A DNA stretch of 64,000 nucleotides from Rhodanobacter sp. A1T4 (GTDB taxonomy: Bacteria; Pseudomonadota; Gammaproteobacteria; Xanthomonadales; Rhodanobacteraceae). The stretch lies in the NCBI RefSeq assembly GCF_014207185.1, contig NZ_JACHCP010000005.1:1-64000 (forward strand), in the 5' to 3' direction. How positions within the stretch are numbered: the first letter of the stretch is position 1; the number at the start of each line of letters is the position of its first letter. Of this stretch, positions 15,507-22,756 are shown piece after piece. Both the position numbers and the translations under genes were made by a program. Under the pieces are notes generated by a model. The model had not been told where the DNA came from. It saw nothing but the letters and a program-made list of their open reading frames with translations, and searched no databases.

Positions 15507-17108
15507 TCAATGCAATGAAACCGTCAGCGTCGAAGGCGATGCTGCCGAAGAGCCGAAAGTGACATGGCTGTTTAGCGGTGTGACACCAGCATAACGCAGA
15601 TCCGCGGTATCGATGACCAACGCCAGTTGCCGACCCGCATCGACTTCCCAGTTTGTCGCTTCCAGATTCATGTCGATGGTCTGCGGTACACCCGGTGTTG
15701 CATTGAGAAGGGTATAAGGCTTTTGGCTAATCAACTCGCCCAGTCCCGTCCACGGATCGACGCTGTAGAGATAGGCAACCAGCGTGAGCTGTGGAGTACT
15801 CGGGGTTACCGTGATTTGCAGCGACGGCAGTCCGATAACATTCTGGGTTCGGGTAAAGACCGGTCCCGTCCAGACGGCGGCGTTCGCGCGAAAAATCGTA
15901 GCCAGCTCGACCGCTGGAGGCAGCTGCAAGTAGCCTGTCAGCACACCGCTGAGCATTGCCACACCCGACGTCGCAGTAGTCGGATACCCACCAATAATGC
16001 CGTACTGCCAGCTGTTGCTGGCACTGGATGACAAGCTACCCGTGGGGAAAAGAGCACCGCTTGGCTGGGTCAGGTTATAAGTGACTGCACCTTGCTGTAC
16101 TGCATTCCAGTTGGCGTAGCTGCTCCATATATTGGTCTGTGACTTGAGCTGCACCGGTGGCTGGGTATCGATGCCGTTGTCCACATTCTTCAAGTAGTGA
16201 TCGAACCAGTTCGTTGCCGCGGCATAGACTTCATTAGGCAGGCCCACTGCGCCGAGAAGTTCAGCCGTCGCATGATCGCCGTGCGAAAACATGATCATCT
16301 TCGGTACCGTAAGCTGGTTATAGAAACTGATCAGCTGGCTCGGCACAAACAGACTGTCCTCGAAATCGTTGGCCAGAAAGACCGCCGGATGATTCGTATT
16401 GAGCTGAGCGATCGTGCTTGACGGGTCACGTATCGCCGCAACCGGCAGCACGGTCTGAATGGCTCCTTCGAAATTGCCGGCCAGAACGTCCTGGTTCATC
16501 TGCTGCACCAACGGTCCGGGCTTGCCGAGGTAACTGTCCAGTGACAGCACCCCAATACCCTGCGCGCTCGGTGTCTGATTGGCATCGAGCGAGGCCCCAA
16601 GGTTGGCCCAGCCGCTCATCGCAGCCACTGCCTTGATGCGTGGGTCATGCTCGGCAGCGAGAAGGCCCGTTCCCGCGCCGTAGGAAATGCCCGAGACACC
16701 AATGTTGTTCGGATCAGCCGGGGTATGGGCTAGCGCCCAATCGATGACCGTGCTGACGTCACCTACGGTGAGCGGCCCGGCGATATCGATATATCCACAC
16801 GATGGGTTAATCCCACAAAACGTATCAAAGCCGCGCGAACTATAGCTAACCACGATGTAACCATCGTTGGCCAATACATTGGCCTGTCCGACGTACTCGA
16901 TGTACGAAATCCCCCAACTGGAGGGCATCACGATCAATGGAAATGGCCCGCTTCCACGACCTGTTGGAACAGAAACATATGCACCCAGCTGAAAACCATC
17001 CGGTGTCGCAATCGATTGGATGGAACCGGGAAGTGTCTGAGCCGATGTTGGCAAAACCATCGTCATGGCCAGCACGAACAGGGTGAACAAGCTTGCGAAT
17101 TTGCGCAT
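15507..17108 (-). CDS. Secreted CocE/NonD family hydrolase (S15 fold)
   Basis: This 533-residue protein starts with a signal peptide (MRKFASLFTLFVLAMTMVLP, cut near TSAQ), so it acts in the periplasm or outside. The alpha/beta-hydrolase core has VSGISYGAGTG with the nucleophile Ser, FLANDFEDSLF with the probable Asp and MFSHGDHAT with the His. A C-terminal jelly-roll follows, as in CocE and Xaa-Pro peptidases. It is a second member of the family of the cytoplasmic hydrolase at 4837-6546, only distantly similar. It converges with the AraC-type gene, and its ATG at 17108 has no other gene upstream for 700 bases. It may release the catabolic substrate outside the cell; that is inference from position. 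Confidence 0.85.
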   Translation of the reverse strand: MRKFASLFTLFVLAMTMVLPTSAQTLPGSIQSIATPDGFQLGAYVSVPTGRGSGPFPLIVMPSSWGISYIEYVGQANVLANDGYIVVSYSSRGFDTFCGINPSCGYIDIAGPLTVGDVSTVIDWALAHTPADPNNIGVSGISYGAGTGLLAAEHDPRIKAVAAMSGWANLGASLDANQTPSAQGIGVLSLDSYLGKPGPLVQQMNQDVLAGNFEGAIQTVLPVAAIRDPSSTIAQLNTNHPAVFLANDFEDSLFVPSQLISFYNQLTVPKMIMFSHGDHATAELLGAVGLPNEVYAAATNWFDHYLKNVDNGIDTQPPVQLKSQTNIWSSYANWNAVQQGAVTYNLTQPSGALFPTGSLSSSASNSWQYGIIGGYPTTATSGVAMLSGVLTGYLQLPPAVELATIFRANAAVWTGPVFTRTQNVIGLPSLQITVTPSTPQLTLVAYLYSVDPWTGLGELISQKPYTLLNATPGVPQTIDMNLEATNWEVDAGRQLALVIDTADLRYAGVTPLNSHVTFGSSAASPSTLTVSLH

Positions 17109-17530
17109 ACCATTCTCCGTTGATTTGCGTGAGGCACTACCATTTCAATCGAACATGCCAACTACGCGATAGGGATCTCACCCACCATACGGCTGGCGAA
17201 CAAGTACATGTGCGCACCATTGAATGGGTTGATCGTGGTGCACTTTAAGTGACGCTGAGCACAGCAGCGCATGGCATTTTTCAATTGGCGTAATTAGTCC
17301 CAATAACGCGACACACACCGCACTCATGCTGCGCTGCAAGGCAGCGCCTTCGATAGAACTGGCAAGCCAGTTTCAGCGATAGCGGCAGTGGCAGCGGCCA
17401 GATACTGAATCGACCCGATTTGTCCTCACGCATACCCAGCTTTGGCGATTCATCATGCGAGGGGAGATATGGCGCTTGGCGCATCGTTCGGGAACCTCAG
17501 ACGTAGATACTAAAGTGCGCTCGCTAAGCA
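17109..17530. other. Gene-poor stretch upstream of the secreted hydrolase
   Basis: I see no gene here. It should hold the promoter of the minus-strand hydrolase gene. Short open frames on both strands lack start signals and protein-like composition. Confidence 0.4.
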
Positions 17531-17534
17531 CCTC

Positions 17535-17692
17535 GTTGATGCGGAAGCCCGTTTCGCTGACAAGCCTGGGTAATGTCGGATCCGCGGATAGCCGTGGTCT
17601 CGCGCCCAATCGGTCATCGAAATCCCCTCGTCGAAAACCAGTTTCGCGCCTCGCTGGCGGTGCGTAGATGGTCACTCATAGCTGATCGCACT
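17535..17692 (-). pseudogene. Frameshifted remnant of a BcepMu gp16-like phage DNA-binding protein
   Basis: From an ATG at about 17692 the minus strand reads MSDHLRTASEARNWFSTRG and then stops. One frame over it continues as GISMTDWARDHGYPR, and a third frame offers LVSETGFRINEVLSE. Joined, the first two parts match the pattern of small phage-associated DNA-binding proteins (E..E..WF..RGISV.EWAR.HGF), which are usually about 70 residues. At least one frameshift is needed, so the gene is dead. It sits just outside the right-hand cassette block, on the inner side of the array break. The match is by pattern only. Confidence 0.35.
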
Positions 17693-17806
17693 GATGGAAA
17701 CGGTTGCCGCAATTGATTGATTAGTCGAAGACTTCTCCCGCAAACCGAGACCCGCGGCGAAACCCGGATATCTGGGTATAAACATGATGATTCAGACGAA
17801 TAGGCA

Positions 17807-18085
17807 TCATGACGCGAATGAGTCGGCGCGAGCACGAGCGCGGGTCTTGGCGACGGCACACCAAGCATCTTGGCTTGGCTTAAGCTCCGGAAACGCGAGA
17901 ATGGCAGGGTTGATGGTTTCGTCCATGATGGCGGACATCGCTCGGCCCACGGCGTGCTTAATTTCTCGGTGACAGTGTTCCGGAATGCTTTCGATGGCGA
18001 TCGCGAGCGCATCGTTCAGAGCGGCCATTGCGTCAATTCCTCCGTCCCGGAGAGCCTGTGCGCAGCTAAGCGTTGGTAAGTTCAT
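17807..18085 (-). CDS. Integron cassette hypothetical protein (92 aa)
   Basis: A small soluble protein beginning MNLPTLSCAQALRDGGIDAM, largely helical (ALNDALAIAIESIPEHCHRE), with no signal peptide. The ATG lies 28 bases from the attC at 18113-18169, so it is a cassette gene in the array direction. No attC follows its stop, so the cassette lost its own recombination site when the 14.5-kb segment became joined here. I recognise no family. Confidence 0.55.
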   Translation of the reverse strand: MNLPTLSCAQALRDGGIDAMAALNDALAIAIESIPEHCHREIKHAVGRAMSAIMDETINPAILAFPELKPSQDAWCAVAKTRARARADSFAS

Positions 18086-18112
18086 TCGTTTTGCGCCGGA
18101 GTTGGTAAGGAT

Positions 18113-18169
18113 GCCTAACGCTGGAGTTAAGCGGCGGCGAAGCCGTCCGCCTTGAACGAAATGTTAGGC
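18113..18169 (-). repeat. attC recombination site 7
   Basis: 57 bases from GCCTAACGC to GTTAGGC, matching the consensus of the left block at almost every position. This is the last attC before the array break. Confidence 0.92.
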
Positions 18170-18176
18170 TTCTTGC

Positions 18177-18761
18177 TCACCAGGCCTTGTACCAAGGCTT
18201 TTTCTTTTGAGAGGTCGATGCAAGATGGGAAAGAACAGGTGGAGCTGTCTTACAGCCTTCAATAAAGCCGTAGGCGGCCACATTGAAGCCAACTTCAGCA
18301 CCAATATTCCCAGCGCACTCTTTGACTATGAACCCCGTTGCTAGTGCAGCGGACTGAGCGGCCTCTTCTAGGCTCAACCCATTTTTACTACTGATTTGCA
18401 GAGCGTCTTCTTGAAAAGTGGATAGCGTTTGCAGAACGGTCAAATTCGGTTCTGCACCTCGTTTTGATTGCTCTCCACCCAGCAAGGACTTGTCGAGAGA
18501 AATGCCAGATTTTGACAGGAAAGCTGCCACTGTTCCGACAAGGAGAGGTCCTTTCTCGTTGGCTTCGTTTGAGAGTAGGACGGTGCCCGGCTCAACAGAA
18601 CCTATGCTCAAGTTGAAAGAGCGGAGCAGCAGACTGCCTGCAAGTCGTGCGGCGCTTGAAATAGCCGTTTCCGGGTGAATTGCACGACCCGACCCGATCT
18701 TGTTTGCAACAAGATCAACGAACTCGCCAGTTGCTCTGTTTTGCGCATCCGAAATGTTCAA
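18177..18761 (-). CDS. Integron cassette hypothetical protein (194 aa)
   Basis: The open frame reaches 18848, but its first codons run through attC 8. I start at the TTG at 18761-18759, which has GGGGAGA four bases upstream. The product is soluble, rich in Ala, Ser and Gly, and mostly helical (AAQSAALATGFIVKECAGNI, SSAARLAGSLLLRSFN). It ends in a basic aromatic tail (SQKKKPWYKAW). No signal peptide and no known family. The stop lies 8 bases from attC 7. An alternative start further inside cannot be ruled out. Confidence 0.55.
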   Translation of the reverse strand: MNISDAQNRATGEFVDLVANKIGSGRAIHPETAISSAARLAGSLLLRSFNLSIGSVEPGTVLLSNEANEKGPLLVGTVAAFLSKSGISLDKSLLGGEQSKRGAEPNLTVLQTLSTFQEDALQISSKNGLSLEEAAQSAALATGFIVKECAGNIGAEVGFNVAAYGFIEGCKTAPPVLSHLASTSQKKKPWYKAW

Positions 18762-18778
18762 CGACTCTCCCCCTAGAG

Positions 18779-18835
18779 GCCTAACGCTTGAGTTAAGCGG
18801 CGCCGGAGGCGTCCGCCTTGAATGATTAGTTAGGC
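18779..18835 (-). repeat. attC recombination site 8
   Basis: 57 bases from GCCTAACGC to GTTAGGC. The loop differs from the other copies (GGCGCCGGAGGCGTCC) and the arm reads TTGAATGATTA, so this cassette may have come from another source. Confidence 0.9.
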
Positions 18836-19102
18836 CGACCGCTCCCACCTTGGCCTGCCTTTTTGACCGGAAATTGTACGCGCAGCCGTTACAAGCTTAG
18901 AAAAATCGAGGCAAAGTTGCTCGTATGGATTGCCATAGTAATCACACTTTTCGCTTGCGATCGAGGCACCACTATGGCGGTCATCTAGGAGCTCCAGTAG
19001 ATCGCGTGCAGAGCCTGTCACTGGCTCGCATTGGTGTGCGACTCGAGAAACCTGCTCGGGTAACTCGGCGCGAAGACTTTGCCAGAGATCTAGTGCAGTC
19101 AT
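18830..19102 (-). CDS. Integron cassette hypothetical protein (90 aa)
   Basis: A 90-residue soluble protein beginning MTALDLWQSLRAELPEQVSR, with an acidic helical first half and a basic end (ISGQKGRPRWERSA). Its ATG is 4 bases outside attC 9 and its TAA stop is part of attC 8, so it fills the cassette exactly. I recognise no family. Its size and charge would fit a regulatory or antitoxin-like protein, but no DNA-binding motif is visible. Confidence 0.6.
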   Translation of the reverse strand: MTALDLWQSLRAELPEQVSRVAHQCEPVTGSARDLLELLDDRHSGASIASEKCDYYGNPYEQLCLDFSKLVTAARTISGQKGRPRWERSA

Positions 19103-19105
19103 AAG

Positions 19106-19162
19106 GCCTAACGCTGGAGTTAAGCGGCGGCGAAGCCGTCCGCCTTGAACGAATTGTTAGCC
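19106..19162 (-). repeat. attC recombination site 9
   Basis: 57 bases from GCCTAACGC to GTTAGCC, otherwise consensus. The stop codon of the next gene (19157) lies within its core. Confidence 0.9.
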
Positions 19163-19834
19163 GTCATGCGGGAAGCGATCTATTGCCGCCTGCACGGACT
19201 TGAACACGTACTTATAGTCGTCATGGCCAAGCATATTGACTGAATGCGTGCTAGCACTGAACAAATAGCTGTACCTGTTGAGGATCGTCTTGGCTCGCTC
19301 CAAGAGTACTTCGATTTGCGTGCCAGGTAGAGCGTACTTGCCGTTGTTAGCAGTTCCGGAGGATGTGGATTTTGCGTTTCGGTGCGCGAGAAAATTTCCG
19401 CGGTATTGCATGAGTAGACGCACGTCAGGATCGCTAATGGAGCACAGCTCAATATCTTGCTCTAAGACATTTGGATCAGGCGCCCTCGGGGCAGTCGCAA
19501 GGCTGTCGACGAACGGATTACCAGCTAAGCGCCGCTTGAACTCGTCTTGGCCAAACAAATGAGTATTGGCCTGAATTGTCTTAAGCCAGCTGAGCAAATG
19601 AAGAGACTTCTGATGCTGGTCATACGCACGGCAAAGCGATTGGAGAGCGGTAAATATGTTCGCGTTCAGTGTCAGGTGCCAGAACGTGCGTGACTGCGCC
19701 CAGACTTGGGGCTGGGCATCTAGCGCACTTGCAAGATCGTTCCATTGCTTCCAATGGATATTTGCGTGCACAACGTCATTCGCTAGGCTTTCAAGGAGCC
19801 GAGAGAATTCCTCTGATGTCTTGACAGCGATCAT
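19157..19834 (-). CDS. Integron cassette AbiU2-like HEPN protein (candidate phage defence)
   Basis: The 225-residue protein is all-helical and resembles the AbiU2-type HEPN family. It shows EFSRLLESLANDVVHANIHW near the start, LNANIFTALQSLCRAYDQH near 57-74, and YRGNFLAHRN near 144-152. The last contains Arg145-x5-His151, the RX4-6H motif typical of HEPN ribonucleases. HEPN proteins often act as toxins or abortive-infection effectors that cut RNA. The gene fits its cassette, with the ATG 12 bases outside attC 10 and the stop in attC 9, and has no partner gene inside it. The family call is by eye; a non-catalytic HEPN protein is possible. Confidence 0.6.
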   Translation of the reverse strand: MIAVKTSEEFSRLLESLANDVVHANIHWKQWNDLASALDAQPQVWAQSRTFWHLTLNANIFTALQSLCRAYDQHQKSLHLLSWLKTIQANTHLFGQDEFKRRLAGNPFVDSLATAPRAPDPNVLEQDIELCSISDPDVRLLMQYRGNFLAHRNAKSTSSGTANNGKYALPGTQIEVLLERAKTILNRYSYLFSASTHSVNMLGHDDYKYVFKSVQAAIDRFPHDG

Positions 19835-19845
19835 GTGTGTTTGAC

Positions 19846-19902
19846 GGCTAACGCTGGAATTAAGCGGCGGCGGAGCCGTCCGCTTGGATGACTGGTTAGA
19901 GC
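19846..19902 (-). repeat. attC recombination site 10
   Basis: About 57 bases from GGCTAACGC to GTTAGAGC, with changes in one arm (GGAATTAAGC, CCGCTTGGATGACTGG). It is the attC of the first, integrase-proximal cassette. Confidence 0.88.
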
Positions 19903-20228
19903 ACGCGCCACACGGCGTACACCCCGTAAGCTACGGACATGATGATGACAACACGTGCGAGCGCGCCCCAAGCAGGCTGAGATGCATTTGGCGCACAACG
20001 CCAGATGCTGACAGCCGAAAAAATTGACCACCCAACAATAATGACAGCACCAACCAAATTGAACCAAAGGTTGTCTTGGGGGTTATGCCAAAAGATCGTG
20101 CCGACGAGCGCAACCAGCAACATAGCGCAAAGCTGCCCAAGGCCTCCTATAAGCCAATACGCCTGCCATAACCGAGCGTGACCACTCCAACAGCGAAGAA
20201 AAAAGCTTCGATTCTTATCGGTTGCCAT
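19896..20228 (-). CDS. Integron cassette membrane protein (110 aa), first cassette
   Basis: I start at the ATG at 20228, which has AGGGAAG five bases upstream, although the frame is open to 20390. The 110-residue product (MATDKNRSFFLRCWSGHARL...) has three predicted membrane segments near residues 21-46, 53-76 and 86-108 and would be an inner-membrane protein. As the first cassette it should be read from any integron promoter in attI or the integrase gene. Small helical membrane proteins of this kind are common in chromosomal integron cassettes. Its role is unknown. Confidence 0.65.
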   Translation of the reverse strand: MATDKNRSFFLRCWSGHARLWQAYWLIGGLGQLCAMLLVALVGTIFWHNPQDNLWFNLVGAVIIVGWSIFSAVSIWRCAPNASQPAWGALARVVIIMSVAYGVYAVWRVL

Positions 20229-20239
20229 GAACTTCCCTG

Positions 20240-20340
20240 TGCGCTCTAACGCTTCAGTAGTGCCTTGATTCCGCAATATGCACGGGATGTTCAGCTTCCC
20301 TGTGCACCCCTTTTCCGCATTAATCCTACACGAGATCAAG
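20240..20340 (-). other. Likely attI site and leader of the integron
   Basis: The first cassette junction (GTTAGAGC on the minus strand, 20240-20247) is followed on the integrase side by about 100 bases with no attC palindrome, lying between the array and the divergent integrase gene. That is where attI and the cassette promoter are found in integrons. I could not pick out the promoter by eye. Confidence 0.5.
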
Positions 20341-20410
20341 ACCTTATCTGATGTTCCCGGAGTCGGCATCGTCGATACGCTGCCACACAAACCCTTTTAT
20401 CCGGGGCGCT

Positions 20411-20890
20411 ATGTCTTATCCACCACAATCCGCGGGGATATCTGGGGCCCTTCCGACTGCACCTGTTCCACGCTTTTTCGACGAAGTTCGTCGGCACATG
20501 CGGGTCAAACACTACAGTTTGCGCACCGAGAAGATCTACATCAGTTGGATAAGGCGGTTCATCTTGGCCAACACCAAACGTCACCCGCGCGAGATGGGTG
20601 CGTCGGAGGTCGAGGCGTTCCTGTCACTCCTTGCCGTCCAGGGCAAGGTCGCGGCCAGCACCCAGAACCAGGCGCTGTCGGCCCTGCTGTTTTTGTATCG
20701 GGTGGTCCTTGGGATCCAGTTGCCATGGATGGAAGGCGTCGTGCGCGCCAAGCGGCCAAAGCGCGTGCCGACGGTGCTATCGCAACCCGATGCAGGCGAA
20801 GCTAGTGGTCAATTGCTGTCGAAATTCACCGCACCTAACAATGCCATGGCGGCGACAACCGTCAGACCGAGCCGATTTATTGAAGCATAG
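20411..20890 (+). pseudogene. intI: Integron integrase, truncated after the N-terminal domain
   Basis: From ATG 20411 the protein runs 159 residues. Residues 15-125 match the SAM-like core-binding domain of integron integrases: RTEKIYISWIRRFILANTKR, EVEAFLSLLAVQGKVAASTQ and NQALSALLFLYRVVLGIQLP. Homology stops just past RAKRPKRVPTVLS. The remaining 30 residues are unrelated and there is no catalytic domain with the Arg, His and Tyr needed for recombination; intact integrases are about 320-340 residues. The gene is divergent from the cassette array, as in every integron. It must be inactive, so the array can no longer be shuffled by it. The loss looks like a deletion of the 3' part rather than a point mutation. 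Confidence 0.88.
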
Positions 20891-20902
20891 GTTAGTGGTG
20901 AT

Positions 20903-21241
20903 CTAAATGATGACTCGTGAATGCCTGCACCAACGATCGACGACGTCATGACCGGTACCAGCGCGCCGATCATGCCGAACCGGAATAAGCTTCGCTGTTC
21001 CCATCGTGTACACCGACGGTAGAAATGCCGTCGGTGTGCCAGTCAAGCAGCCCTTTCCTGGCCAAAGTTCTAAGTCGCTTACGCACGCAGTGGCGTATAG
21101 GCTCGAGGGGATATCGATATGCTGTTTGCCACCGGCAACGGTAAACGTGCCGGCATAGGCACTTTGCGCTGCCGAACACGTGCCGCTAAATGTGCCGGTT
21201 TGTTGAGTACCGTCGATGCTGCCGTTGCAGTTGCCTTTCAA
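20903..21241 (-). pseudogene. Fragment of a secreted or lipoprotein gene
   Basis: The minus-strand frame reads GTKAGTSLKGNCNGSIDGTQ, TGTFSGTCSAAQSAYAGTFT and KQHIDIPSSLYATACVSDLE, a repetitive beta-rich pattern with paired cysteines like the C-terminal part of an exported protein. There is no signal peptide. The frame is closed by a stop two codons before the protein-like part, and the end trails into sequence of poor protein character. It lies where the integrase 3' end should be, so it probably came in with the deletion. No family is recognised. Confidence 0.4.
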
Positions 21242-21316
21242 CGAGGTTCCGGCTTTGGTGCCTGAGATGGTGCCCAGGTTATTGCTCTGGCAGCCGACGC
21301 ATCTTCAAGGTGATCA

Positions 21317-21706
21317 TCAAGAGAACTTGATCAGTGGCAGGCCGACCTGCTGCCGGCAGCTGTTACGCATTTCGCGCTCTTCTTTCACGGTGTCCTGCAC
21401 GGAGCTTGTATCGGGCTTGCCGCTATTCATATTTTGTAGCGAGGCCGCCGCACGCGTCGCAAATTTGCCAGCAAAGCATTTGCAATAAGTCGCCAGCTTG
21501 GGGTTTCCTTTGAGGTCTCCCTCACCGTAGGGCGGCGGCATGTTGATCGACTGGTTAGCGCACATATCGGCGTACTGATCGACCATTTGCGTCGACATAT
21601 CGTCCGCATGCGCCGATGTGATCATGGCCATGCCGATGACAGTGCCCAACAGGGTGCTAGTCCATGCCTTGTTCAGGGCAGACGAAACATTACGTACTGA
21701 CTTCAT
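21317..21706 (-). CDS. Secreted hypothetical protein (129 aa)
   Basis: The 129-residue product has an N-terminal signal peptide (hydrophobic STLLGTVIGMAMITSAHA, cut near residue 34), so the mature protein of about 95 residues is periplasmic. It has four cysteines (ADMCANQ, the CKCF pair, NSCRQQ) that may form two disulphides, and a helical, charged C-terminal half (DTVKEEREMRNSCRQQVGL). I recognise no family. It stands alone, followed by the secreted-protein fragment on the same strand. Confidence 0.65.
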   Translation of the reverse strand: MKSVRNVSSALNKAWTSTLLGTVIGMAMITSAHADDMSTQMVDQYADMCANQSINMPPPYGEGDLKGNPKLATYCKCFAGKFATRAAASLQNMNSGKPDTSSVQDTVKEEREMRNSCRQQVGLPLIKFS

Positions 21707-21917
21707 AGCTTATCCATTGCGATGGTTTTTTGACGGAGCGAAAAACAGCTAGACGCATCTTATATGGATTGCCGATTTTGCCTAGTTCGATTGTCATGTC
21801 TTTGCGACGAACATGATCCTGCTGCACACTTGGCGCGTTGGCCATTTACGACAAGATAGTAGTTGCCGAATCCATGCTTAGAGTTTTCCAACTCCTACAT
21901 TGAATGGAGAAAACCGA

Positions 21918-22301
21918 ATGACCCGCATCCTGTTCGTCGGTCAGAAACCGGAGACCGTGGATTTTTCCGACCCGTCGCTTCCCCCGGGCTTTGATGCTGA
22001 CAAGATCAACGCCGGTATTGCCGTTGCCGTTACCAAGATCCAGGAACGCGGGTGGCAAGGCGACACGTGCATGATCACTCCCGATGAGGCCGGCGGCACC
22101 ACGCTCGAAAAACAACTGAAGAGCGCAACCTATGACTGTGTAGTGATCGGTGGCGGCATCAGAATTCCGCCAAAAAGCTTGGCGCTGTTCGAGACGGTGG
22201 TAAACATTGTCCATAAGGCAGCGCCGGGTGCCGTCATCGCATTCAACACGCGCCCGGAAGACACGGCCGACGCTGCTGCTCGTCAGCTTCATCCCGGCTG
22301 A
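21918..22301 (+). CDS. Conserved hypothetical protein (127 aa), Rossmann-like
   Basis: I start at ATG 21918, which has GGAGA eight bases upstream, six codons inside the longest frame. The product begins MTRILFVGQKPETVDFSDPS and contains GWQGDTCMITPDEAGGTTLE and YDCVVIGGGIRIPPKSLALF, an alternating strand/helix pattern like a small Rossmann-type or NAD-binding-like fold. Similar proteins of about this length with the PETVDFSDP.LPPG motif occur in many proteobacteria without known function. It has no signal peptide and is likely cytoplasmic. Confidence 0.75.
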   Translation: MTRILFVGQKPETVDFSDPSLPPGFDADKINAGIAVAVTKIQERGWQGDTCMITPDEAGGTTLEKQLKSATYDCVVIGGGIRIPPKSLALFETVVNIVHKAAPGAVIAFNTRPEDTADAAARQLHPG

Positions 22302-22383
22302 CATACCGCTATCGTCGACAGGAAAACCAGGAGCGGAGTGCCTTCCCCTTGCTCTGGGAGGGTACTGAAAATCGTCTCTGGTT

Positions 22384-22494
22384 GACCACGAAACCTTACC
22401 TGCCGCGCGGCTACGCTATATCGAACGCAACCCGGCCTGTGCATGCATGTGTGCCGACCCGATTTCTATCCATCGCACAACCGCGTTTAGGTCT
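22384..22494 (+). pseudogene. Remnant of a REP-associated tyrosine transposase (C-terminal piece)
   Basis: The plus-strand frame reads LRYIERNPACACMCADPISI, which matches the conserved RYIE.NPVRAG.V.DP segment before the end of REP-associated (Y1-type) transposases. Only about 37 codons are recognisable, with no start and none of the catalytic His/Tyr parts. It is a dead fragment, one of several decayed pieces between the integrase and the LytTR regulator. Confidence 0.4.
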
Positions 22495-22665
22495 GCGCTA
22501 CTGCCTTCTTGGACGCTTCGACAAAACGGGCGCGGAGCAGTTTTTTGTCGATCTTGCCGACGCTGGTGCGGTAAAGCTGGTCGACAGTCTCGAACCGATC
22601 CAGCTTGGCGTAGCGGGTGATGCGGTACGTGTCAAAGCGGGCGCTTACCTAGATGAGGCGGAAAG
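22487..22665 (-). pseudogene. Remnant of an AMP-binding acyl-CoA ligase (C-terminus)
   Basis: The minus-strand frame reads RFDTYRITRYAKLDRFETVD followed by QLYRTSVGKIDKKLLRARFV and a TAA at 22489-22487. The TSVGKIDKK segment is the C-terminal signature of acyl-adenylate-forming enzymes, where the Lys is catalytic. About 50 codons remain, and an in-frame stop precedes them. It overlaps the transposase fragment on the other strand by a few bases, which points to a collapsed, deletion-scarred region. Confidence 0.5.
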
Positions 22666-22756
22666 GAAGCTTGATCTTGCCGCCTAGTTTCATCAGCCGA
22701 TGCTGTGTGAAAAATAAGGCGCATGTCTTTTCCTGATCGGAGATGAGGTCTCCAGC

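Noticed and set aside
17762-17778. Imperfect palindrome ACCCGGATATCTGGGT considered as a terminator after the 17807 cassette gene
   Set aside because: The stem is short and has no T run on the minus strand.
18762-18848. Upstream extension of the 18177 cassette gene to 18848
   Set aside because: The added codons read through attC 8 and give an attC-type peptide. The TTG at 18761 has a better ribosome binding site.
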